Positions 52,301 through 57,790 of a stretch of DNA of 64,000 bases are shown here, piece by piece. The notes beneath the pieces were generated by a model. That model worked only from the letters and a program-made list of their open reading frames with translations, made no database searches and was not told the DNA's origin. The stretch is taken from the NCBI RefSeq assembly GCF_006351005.1, contig NZ_VENP01000009.1:1-64000 (forward strand). Direction: 5' to 3'. The position numbers and the translations under genes are program-made. The stretch is from Miniimonas arenae. Its GTDB lineage: Bacteria > Actinomycetota > Actinomycetes > Actinomycetales > Beutenbergiaceae. The number at the start of each line of letters is the position of its first letter. Position 1 is the stretch's first letter.

Positions 52301-52328
52301 GACCCCGACCGCGAGTGCGACACCATGA
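46377..52328 (+). CDS. giant membrane-anchored Ig-like/FnIII surface protein
   Basis: A 1983-residue exported protein. After a basic Gly/Arg-rich cytoplasmic start there is one hydrophobic helix (about 70-92, TAAVAVPVLLAVGALAYPGL). Residues 95-430 form repeating beta blades with VLLLEPGRISVVDP and LVTDPSTGNAWLRP, like a beta-propeller. From 430 to about 1500 there are cadherin/Big-type repeats marked by V-L-x-N-D-S (VLDNDSSRACG, VLENDSDASGE) and FRYTVSDGR. Residues 1509-1970 hold four or five FnIII domains (DLTWSPPAMNGSPIYEYQV, NTDYTFTVIALNEVG). The GTG at 46377 overlaps the kinase by 14 bp. It ends in a Pro/Thr tail without LPXTG. It is probably an extracellular scaffold or adhesin linked to the secretion machine. 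Confidence 0.82.
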   Translation: MSRTDAAHGTPGRGPLARWWDAVRPRGGRSGGRADAGRDARAGQGRGRAGNRGQHRGGSGPVDPRAARRTAAVAVPVLLAVGALAYPGLTTTQVQVDDGGVWVTNGSRLVLGRYNVTIDSLTGGLLATSPRLDVLQQGTDVLLLEPGRISVVDPTMVVTTSRVDVPPDAEVDLQDRTVLVTDPSTGNAWLRPLETLATLRVDADEPDLTVGLGGAVALGVDGVARGLTADGEEVEAHVDGEEVVTSHVRDRDRAPGGSWSTATVVGEDLVATDGAVLSTPDGAVPVPAAGVLQRSGDAADVVALATRTSLVQVDLSGGDVTETPTGGSGTPAVPVRVGACLHAAWASATGSYAVDCGDGPAVSDLDGMDPQVAPVFRVNRGRVVLNDATGGFLWVPQESSERREPAWDTVLDSDSGQVNEEQEQVVTNERTACTEEESDPLATADQFGVRAGATAILPVLDNDSSRACGVLAVASLTVLPEDFGTVVPVYDGRALQVTLAPGATGQQTFRYTVSDGRATTTPAEAEVTVTVRGPDEQGAPVQVRTETLTVEQGGEARYDLLGDLLDPDGDDLQLLSATSDGDANVSIDPDGLLTVRPQGSALGRQTVTAMVSDGATPVEATLAVDVVAAASAPPRLGPVHAATVAGTPVTLDPLGAVLSRGAEPARLASVGTTAGLTVDADLAAGTFTVTAQAPGSYVVPFVVVSAGQEARGLARIDVVAQEDAPSALVATRDVLYLPATGEGTLDPLANDVLPPGVPGFVLDVTGPSDGVVEASVHDHQLVTVRRMRSFDKPVELTYTLTDGVTATTGTIAVVPLPAPAQVGPPVVDDTAADVRTGGVVTLRVLDGARDPDGEALSLVPQIVEQPAAGTLYVTGDVVRYQAPEEPGTYQGKVEVVDASGNRVGARVQLSVHGADADAKAPARPRDLEVRVFAGESVRIDVPLVGIDEDGDGVMLQGPATAPTLGRITDVGSTWLEYEALPGETGTDTFQYAVEDWTGQRARAQIRVAVVPRPDPTNTVTAVDDLVSLRPGQTVRVPVLENDSDASGEALVLGDALEPDGDGITATVQDGAIDVVAGSAEGVVNVLYTVTTATGGFAQALLVVEVRADAALLPPVAADVVVRPADTIGLTEADVDVLSVARNPSGPVSDLTVSLPAGYDGVARVAGNGDVVVTLGPTTRTVPYLLTSASAPDTAGIAFITVPALGDFPPVLRSRAPALSVVSGETLTFDLSDQVRVAPGKEPQVADSTTVQATRAEPGAALVVDADTLTFTPQAGYAGPASVSAEVADGPLDDPTTRVSLLTFPVTVLAAEAYPPTFTATTLEVGAGDAAVSVDLLNLTSSVADGTGTPQRYSYALDGETPLGFDVTLTGSRLTASAAADAPVGTRGSVGLAVSYGGSEPVLARVELRVVPTRHPLPRVLDRSVPDARAGQSRSVDVLAGAYNPFPETPLRLVGATLVAGSGDVATSGESVVVTPEAGRAQVMTIRFQAMDATGDAARIAEGTLTVTVVGPPDPPPAPSAVPGDTVVDLTWSPPAMNGSPIYEYQVTTQPGGTVTACPSTVCQITGLVNNTDYTFTVIALNEVGASPPGAPSAPVRPDVIPDAPASVQVVRGDGALTVSWAAAVTRGSPVSSYVVQLEPGGIRVEVAGTLLSRTIDGLANGTEYTATVQAVNAKGPGPVSAPARGIPAGVPLPPGLPTVPNEYRPDGSTALQASWPAANGNGDAVTLYEVEVTGPGGTQNATAASTSWSMAGAQLGATYQIRVRAQNGVGWSAWGPPATARVWTAPGAPGGVRLDVGGGAEPGQGSVTVSWTPPGDAGGQGITVDRYRLDWVQSGVARSTEVAGTSYTIGSLAGGTQVTASVTAISSVGATGPAASAGPVTAVTRPQVYELRAELGSNGRVTATWRVNDGGSGITGTEVRLDGDRGVVGVGDLTWTSLLPLTPGDHVVRVVVENAQGASAPAEVTVRVPEPTPEATPTASATP

Positions 52329-52438
52329 GCACGCGCGGCCGGCGACCGCCGACCCAGCCCGCAGCACACGCACCGCACTCAGAGCACTCAGAGCACGCAG
52401 CGCACGCAGCGCAGACAGTCCAGGAGGACGCCCGGTGA
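52325..52438 (+). CDS. putative 37-residue coupled small ORF
   Basis: ATG 52325 overlaps the stop of the giant protein (ATGA) and its own TGA (52436-52438) overlaps the GTG of the MoxR gene (GTGA). The peptide is polar with internal repeats HSEHSEH and AAHAA, reflecting 9-bp tandem repeats in the DNA at about 52376-52412. No homology is recognised. It may encode a short peptide, or only serve to pass ribosomes from one long gene to the next. AGGAGG for the MoxR start lies inside it. Confidence 0.4.
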   Translation: MSTRGRRPPTQPAAHAPHSEHSEHAAHAAQTVQEDAR

Positions 52439-53409
52439 CCACGCCCCCCATGCCCGAGCAGGAGGCCACCGCGTTCGCGGCGACCTTCGACTCGATGGTG
52501 CTCAACGTCGGCCACGCCCTCCTGGGCAAGGAGCACGCGGTGCGCCTCGTGGTCGGCGCGCTCCTCGCGCGGGGTCACGTCCTGCTCGAGGACGCCCCCG
52601 GAACGGGCAAGACGTCCCTCGCACGGGCGCTCGCGGCGTCGGTCGACGGGAGCACGAGCCGGGTCCAGTTCACCCCCGACCTGCTGCCCTCCGACGTCAC
52701 GGGCGTGTCGGTGTACGACCAGGCGCACGGCACGTTCGAGTTCCACCGCGGTCCGGTGTTCGCGTCGATCGTGCTCGCGGACGAGATCAACCGCGCGTCC
52801 CCGAAGACGCAGTCCGCGCTGCTGGAGGTGATGGAGGAGGGCCACATCACGGTCGACGGCGTGACCCACCCCGTGCCCGACGTCTTCATGGTCATCGCGA
52901 CCCAGAACCCCATCGAGCAGGCCGGCACGTACCGCCTGCCGGAGGCTCAGCTCGACCGGTTCCTCGTCAAGCTCTCGCTCGGCTACCCCGACACCGAGGC
53001 CGCCCTGGACATCCTCGCCGGCTCGGCCGAGCGCGACCGCACCTCGCGGCTCACCCCCGTGGTCGGCACGGCGGACGTCGCCGCCATGTCGCGTGCGGCG
53101 TCGACCGTCTACGTGGACCGGGCGGTGCTGCGCTACGCCAACGGCCTCGTCGAGGCGACCCGCGCGGACCCGCGCTGCCGGCTCGGCTCCTCGGTGCGCG
53201 GCGGGCTCGCGCTCGTGCGGCTCGCCAAGGTGTGGGCGGCCTCGCAGGGGCGCAACTACGTGGTGCCCGACGACGTCAAGGAACTCGCCCTCCCGGTGCT
53301 CTCCCACCGCCTCGTGCTGGATCCCGACGCCGAGCTCACCGGCACCGACGCCGAGCAGGTCGTCGCGGACGTCCTGGCCGCGCAGCCGCCCCCCAACCCG
53401 GGCCTCTGA
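52435..53409 (+). CDS. MoxR-family AAA+ ATPase
   Basis: Chaperone-like ATPase usually working with DUF58/VWA proteins. The 324-residue protein has the P-loop LLEDAPGTGKTSLARALA near residue 50, Walker B and adjoining MoxR signature IVLADEINRASPKTQSALLEVMEEG, sensor region MVIATQNPIEQAGTYRLPEAQLDRFL, and the lid domain with GSSVRGGLALVRLAKVWA. The GTG at 52435 has AGGAGG eight bases upstream. The stop is one base before the ATG of the DUF58 gene, the standard MoxR-DUF58 pair. Confidence 0.9.
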   Translation: MTTPPMPEQEATAFAATFDSMVLNVGHALLGKEHAVRLVVGALLARGHVLLEDAPGTGKTSLARALAASVDGSTSRVQFTPDLLPSDVTGVSVYDQAHGTFEFHRGPVFASIVLADEINRASPKTQSALLEVMEEGHITVDGVTHPVPDVFMVIATQNPIEQAGTYRLPEAQLDRFLVKLSLGYPDTEAALDILAGSAERDRTSRLTPVVGTADVAAMSRAASTVYVDRAVLRYANGLVEATRADPRCRLGSSVRGGLALVRLAKVWAASQGRNYVVPDDVKELALPVLSHRLVLDPDAELTGTDAEQVVADVLAAQPPPNPGL

Positions 53410-53410
53410 G

Positions 53411-54652
53411 ATGGCCGGCGGGAGGCGCGCGCACCGTCGACCGGGCGCGCCCGCACCACGCCGGGCGACGCCCGCGTGGCTCGCGCGGCTCGCGCGCATC
53501 CGCGCGGGGGGCGGCTCGGTCACGCCGATCGGCTGGAGCGTGCTCGTCGTCGGGGTCGCGGCGCTGGTCGCCGGGCTGCTCGCGGACTGGGCCGAGCTGC
53601 TGGCGCTCGGCGCCTTCGCGCTCGTCGCGCTGCTCGTCGCGGGCGTCCAGGCGTGGGGCGCGTCGACGTACGACGTCGAGCTGGACCTGGCCGCTCGACG
53701 CGTCACCCAGGGCGAGCGCGTGCTGGGCCGGGTGCTCGTGCGCAACGCCGCGCGGCGCCGGCTGCTGCCCGCGCAGCTGGAGCTGCCCGTCGGCGGCAGC
53801 CTGGCGACGTTCCCCGTGCCCGCGCTCGGCCCCGGTGCGGTCGACGAGAACGTGTTCCGGATCCCGACCACGCGGCGCGCCGTGCTCACGGTGGGGCCGG
53901 CCGCGACGGTGCGCTCCGACGCCGCCGGGCTCGTGCGTCGCCGACGGACCTGGACACCCCCGATCGAGGTCATCGTGCACCCGCGCACGATCGCGCTCGG
54001 CCAGACCGCGAGCGGCCTGCTGCGCGACCTCGAGGGCGGCGCCACGCCGTCGCTCGCGGAGGTCAGCCTCGAGTTCCACGCGCTGCGCGAGTACGTCCCC
54101 GGTGACGACGTCCGGCGCATCCACTGGCGCTCGACGGCGCGGCTCGGCCAGGTGATGGTGCGTCAGGACGAGGACGTGCGGCGCACCCGCACCGCCGTCG
54201 TGCTCGCGACCGGGTCGGCCGGGTACGCGGGTGAGGAGGACCTCGAGCTCGCGGTCTCCGTCGCGGCGTCGTGGGTGGTCCAGGCGGTCCGCGAGGAGCG
54301 CGACGTCATCGCCCACGCGGGGCGTGCGATCCCGGTGGCGACGTCCGTGGCCGCGCTCGACGCGTTCTCCGCCGTCGAGGCGACGTCGGACGGGTTCGAC
54401 GTCGCGGCCGCCACGGCGTGGGTGGCCCGGGAGGTCCCGGACGCGTCGATGGTCGTGCTCGTGATGGGGGCGCGCACGCGCGCCGCGCAGGTCCGGGCGG
54501 CGCTGAACGCGCTGCCGGTGGACGCCGTCGTCGTCGCCGTCTCGTGCGACGTGGGCGCCGAGGTCGAGGTCGCCACCGACGGGCACCAGACTCTCGCGCG
54601 GTGCGGCGACCTCGCTTCCCTGCCCGGCCTCGTCCGCGGGGCGCTGCCATGA
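53411..54652 (+). CDS. DUF58 membrane protein
   Basis: Partner of MoxR ATPases; likely membrane-anchored with a VWA-like C-terminal fold. The 413-residue protein has a basic N terminus, two adjacent membrane helices (TPIGWSVLVVGVAALVAGLLADW and LLALGAFALVALLVAGVQAW, residues 36-80), a beta-rich middle (VTQGERVLGRVLVRNAARRR) and the DUF58 signature REYVPGDDVRRIHWRSTARLG near residue 225. The stop overlaps the start of the transglutaminase-fold gene by four bases, giving the common MoxR-DUF58-transglutaminase set. Confidence 0.88.
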   Translation: MAGGRRAHRRPGAPAPRRATPAWLARLARIRAGGGSVTPIGWSVLVVGVAALVAGLLADWAELLALGAFALVALLVAGVQAWGASTYDVELDLAARRVTQGERVLGRVLVRNAARRRLLPAQLELPVGGSLATFPVPALGPGAVDENVFRIPTTRRAVLTVGPAATVRSDAAGLVRRRRTWTPPIEVIVHPRTIALGQTASGLLRDLEGGATPSLAEVSLEFHALREYVPGDDVRRIHWRSTARLGQVMVRQDEDVRRTRTAVVLATGSAGYAGEEDLELAVSVAASWVVQAVREERDVIAHAGRAIPVATSVAALDAFSAVEATSDGFDVAAATAWVAREVPDASMVVLVMGARTRAAQVRAALNALPVDAVVVAVSCDVGAEVEVATDGHQTLARCGDLASLPGLVRGALP

Positions 54653-57408
54653 CCGGGCCGTCGGGGATCACGGGGGGCACGGCGCGCGTCGGCAGGACGG
54701 GGAGCGCACGGGCGGTGCGCCCGGTCGGGCGGCCCGGCGGCCCGGACGCGCCGCGGCCCGGCGGCCTGCGGCCGGACGGTGGGCGCCCGGGTAGCGGTCC
54801 CGCGGACGCCGGACGCGCCGATCATGGGCGCGCGGACGCCCCGGACGCGCGGCTCGCGGACGGGGCGCGCGGCTGGCCCCGGGTGGTCGCCGTGGCGCTG
54901 CTCGTGCTCGCCGTGCCGGCCGCGCTGCTGCCGCTGCTGCCCGTCGTCGACCCACCGGTCCTCGTCCGGGTGGGCGGCATCGGCGCCGTGCTCGGGGCGG
55001 CGTTCGCTCTGCTGACCACATGGCGCCGGTGGGGCGCGGCGCTCACCCTCGCCGCGCTCGTGGTGGGCTACCTCGGCGGGGGGATGATCGCCGTCGCGCC
55101 TCCCTGGCGAGCCGGCGGCTCGCTGGGCGCCTCGCTGATGGCGCTGCTCGGCGGGATCGTGACGTCCTGGAAGGACGCGCTGACGCTGACCCCGCCGATC
55201 GGGGAGGTACCGGGCGTGCTCGTCGCGCCGTGGCTGCTGAGCTTCGCGGGCACCGCGCTCGTCGTCGTGCTGGGCCTGCGGGGACGCGCGTGGGCGCCCG
55301 CGGCAGGGCTCGTCCCGCCCGTCGTGCTCCCGGCCGCGCTCGTGCTCGGGGACGCGCGGGCCGTGCTGCCGGCGGTGCTCGGGGTGGCGATCGGCGCCGT
55401 CGGGATCGTCGCGGCCGGGCTGCTGCGCGGCGCTCGGATGCAGCGGCCGGTGTCCCTCGCGGTGCTGCTGGTGATCCCGATCGTCGCGGGCCTCGCGACG
55501 CCGTGGGCGCTCGCGCCGCTGGACCGGCTCGTGGTGCGCGACCAGGTGGTCCCGCCGTTCGACCCCGCCACCTACGAGAGCCCGCTCGCGACGTTCCGCA
55601 AGTTCGTGAAGGCCGACGACGACGTCGAGCTCGAGATCTCCGGCGACACCGCCGCCGACGTGGCCGGGACGCGGCTGCGTACCGCGGTGATGGACTCCTA
55701 CGACGGGGTGGTGTGGACGACGTCGGTGAGCAGCGGCACCGGCGGGCAGTCCTCGGGCGACTTCCGGCGCGTGGCCGGCGAGCGCGCGGTGGTCGGCGAC
55801 CCGGTCGCGCTGGACGTCACCGTGCGCGGGCTGACCGGTGTGTGGCTGCCCACCGTGGGTTCGATGCGGAGCTTCGACGCGACGCCGGAGCTGCGCGACG
55901 CGCTGCGCTACAACGACGCCACGACGAGCGCCGTGCTGGTCGACGGCCTCAGCGAGGGTGACACCTACCGGATCGAGGCCGCCGTCGAGCCGGCGGTCGA
56001 GGACGCCGCGCTCGCCGACGTCGGCGTGGCGGACGTGGACCTCGGGCCGGTGACCGGCGTGCCCGAGGTGGTCGGGCTCGTGGCGCGCGAGTGGGTCGGC
56101 GCCGCGGACACGCCGATCGTGATGGCCCGCGCGCTCGAGCAGCGCCTCGCGGGCTCGAGCTACTACTCCGACGGCCTGACCGAGGGCACGCCCGCCGGGC
56201 ACGGCGCGGACCGCATGACCACGCTCCTGGAGTCCGACCTCATGGTCGGCAACGGCGAGCAGTACGCGTCTGCCATGGCGCTCATGGCGCGCGAGCTGGG
56301 CCTGCCCGCGCGGGTCGTCATGGGGTTCGACGTGCCCGTCGACGGCGAGGCCGGGCCGGACGGGTCCTACCCGGTGCACGGCAGGGACGTGGACGCGTGG
56401 GTCGAGATCGCGTTCGACGGCGTGGGCTGGGTGCCCTTCTACCCGACCCCGGACAAGTCGCGCACCCCCGACACCTCCGAGGTGGTCACCGACCCGGAGA
56501 ACCAGCCGCTCGTGACGCAGCCGCGGCCCACGCAGCCGCCGCCCACGCAGGCGCCGACGGCGGAGCCGAACGACGTGCGTCCGCAGGACCGGCCCGACCC
56601 CGAGCCCGAGGACGCGGGCGCGGGCTGGGTGTGGGCGGTCGCCGGCGCGACCGCAGGCGGTCTGCTGCTGCTCGCGGTGCCGTTCCTCGTGGTCGTGGCG
56701 GCCAAGGCGGCCCGCGCCCGGGCCCGCCGCAGCGATCCCGACCCGCGCCGCCGGGCGGCCGGAGCCTGGGCTGAGGTGGTGGCGCTCGCGACCGACGTGC
56801 GGCGCGCGCCCCCTCCCACCGCGACGCGCCGCGAGGCCGCCGCCGACCTCGGCGCGTTCGCGCTCGCCACTGCTGCCGCGCAGGAGGAGGCGTGGGTCGA
56901 GGCGGGGGCGGGTCGTGGGGCCTCTGTGCGTCGTGGGGCCAGGGCCGGTGCGGCCGGTGCCGTGGGTGCCGGGACCGCTGCGGGTGCCGGGACCGCTGCG
57001 GGTGCCGGGACCGCTGCGGGTGCTGGGACCGCTGCGGGTGCTGGCAGCGATCCGGGGGTCGGCACCGCGTGGGGACCGGGCGCGGCACCCGCGGATCCCT
57101 GGGCGGCACCAGCGGATCCGTGGGCCGCACCAGCGGATCCGTGGGCCGCACCCGCGGACCCCTGGACTGTCCCGCGTCCGCCCGCCGACGGTCCGGCCGC
57201 GCGCGCCGCGGCGACGGCCCATGCGCTCGACGTCGTCGCCGCCCGCGCCGACGCCGCGCAGTTCGGGCCCTCCGAGCCGACGCCCGAGCAGGGCGCCGAG
57301 GCCTGGCGCGCCGCGGGCGAGGTCCGCACGGGACTGCTCGGCCAGCTGAGCCGGTGGCAGCGGCTGCGCGCGCAGGTCTCGATCCGCTCGCTCCGCCGTC
57401 GCGGGTGA
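54649..57408 (+). CDS. TgpA-like transglutaminase-fold membrane protein, catalytic triad lost
   Basis: The 919-residue protein has a Gly/Arg/Pro-rich start, about six membrane helices between residues 80 and 290, an extracellular part with a transglutaminase-core region at about 500-605, a further helix near residue 665 (VWAVAGATAGGLLLLAVPFLVVV) and a cytoplasmic tail. The core is recognisable (EQYASAMALMARELGLPARVVMGF; AWVEIAFDGVGWVPF), but G-N-C reads GNGEQYA (Cys to Gly), the His position reads VDAWVEI (His to Asp), and F-D-P-T-P reads FYPTP (Asp to Tyr). It is therefore predicted to be catalytically dead and may bind rather than cross-link. The tail contains two tandem-repeat arrays. Confidence 0.85.
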   Translation: MTGPSGITGGTARVGRTGSARAVRPVGRPGGPDAPRPGGLRPDGGRPGSGPADAGRADHGRADAPDARLADGARGWPRVVAVALLVLAVPAALLPLLPVVDPPVLVRVGGIGAVLGAAFALLTTWRRWGAALTLAALVVGYLGGGMIAVAPPWRAGGSLGASLMALLGGIVTSWKDALTLTPPIGEVPGVLVAPWLLSFAGTALVVVLGLRGRAWAPAAGLVPPVVLPAALVLGDARAVLPAVLGVAIGAVGIVAAGLLRGARMQRPVSLAVLLVIPIVAGLATPWALAPLDRLVVRDQVVPPFDPATYESPLATFRKFVKADDDVELEISGDTAADVAGTRLRTAVMDSYDGVVWTTSVSSGTGGQSSGDFRRVAGERAVVGDPVALDVTVRGLTGVWLPTVGSMRSFDATPELRDALRYNDATTSAVLVDGLSEGDTYRIEAAVEPAVEDAALADVGVADVDLGPVTGVPEVVGLVAREWVGAADTPIVMARALEQRLAGSSYYSDGLTEGTPAGHGADRMTTLLESDLMVGNGEQYASAMALMARELGLPARVVMGFDVPVDGEAGPDGSYPVHGRDVDAWVEIAFDGVGWVPFYPTPDKSRTPDTSEVVTDPENQPLVTQPRPTQPPPTQAPTAEPNDVRPQDRPDPEPEDAGAGWVWAVAGATAGGLLLLAVPFLVVVAAKAARARARRSDPDPRRRAAGAWAEVVALATDVRRAPPPTATRREAAADLGAFALATAAAQEEAWVEAGAGRGASVRRGARAGAAGAVGAGTAAGAGTAAGAGTAAGAGTAAGAGSDPGVGTAWGPGAAPADPWAAPADPWAAPADPWAAPADPWTVPRPPADGPAARAAATAHALDVVAARADAAQFGPSEPTPEQGAEAWRAAGEVRTGLLGQLSRWQRLRAQVSIRSLRRRG
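56971..57174 (+). repeat. 18-bp and 21-bp coding tandem repeats
   Basis: Four copies of GGGACCGCTGCGGGTGCC-like 18-bp units (56971-57042) encode Gly/Thr/Ala repeats. Four 21-bp units (57091-57174, GCGGATCCGTGGGCCGCACC type) encode ADPWAAP. Both lie in the cytoplasmic tail of the transglutaminase-fold protein. Confidence 0.9.
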
Positions 57409-57790
57409 CGTCACTCGTCTGAGGCGGCTGCGAGCGCCGCAGGCGCGCTCCACGTGGCCGCGGGGCGCGCCGTGTCCACGTCAGGCGCGCCACTGCTGCT
57501 CCTGGCGCGTGCCACGTGGCCACCGCCGTCGCCATGGCCACCGCACACGCGTGGTGGTGCCAGCGATCTGTGGCGCCGTCTCTGGTGGTGCCAGCGTTTC
57601 GTGCCGGTTGGGCGCCTGGAGTCGCTACAGATCGCTGGGTTCGCGTCGTGGGGCGGGAGGAATCGCGGGGTTCGCGTCGTGGGGCGGGAGTAACCGCGGG
57701 GTTCGCGTCGTGGGGCGGGAGGAATCACTGGGTCGGAGCTGTGGGGTAGGACGGACCGCTCAGCGGGGGAAAGCCGCGCGACCCGAGCGC
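57409..57790. other. repeat-filled region between convergent genes
   Basis: This 382-bp interval carries no gene. Its left part repeats CCACGTGGCC and GGCGCG strings (57451-57522). Its centre and right hold the inverted repeat and 31-bp tandem array described separately. Confidence 0.6.
57552..57735. repeat. inverted-repeat element, copy 4 variant, with 31-bp tandem array
   Basis: TGGTGGTGCCAGCG occurs directly at 57552-57565 and 57583-57596. CCAGCGATCTGT (57560-57571) pairs perfectly with ACAGATCGCTGG (57627-57638). Three 31-bp tandem units beginning GGGTTCGCGTCGTGGGGCGG start at 57637, 57668 and 57699. GAGTCGCTACAG at 57619-57630 resembles the GAGTCGCTGTGG ends of the 142-bp elements. Confidence 0.75.

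Noticed and set aside
46269-52529. A 2086-codon minus-strand open frame
   Set aside because: It is antisense to the giant Ig/FnIII protein. Its Arg/His/Asp/Gly-rich composition with no domains is the usual mirror frame of high-G+C coding DNA.
57637-57729. Possible CRISPR array
   Set aside because: Three 31-bp units are directly adjacent with no spacers and no cas genes; it is a simple tandem repeat.
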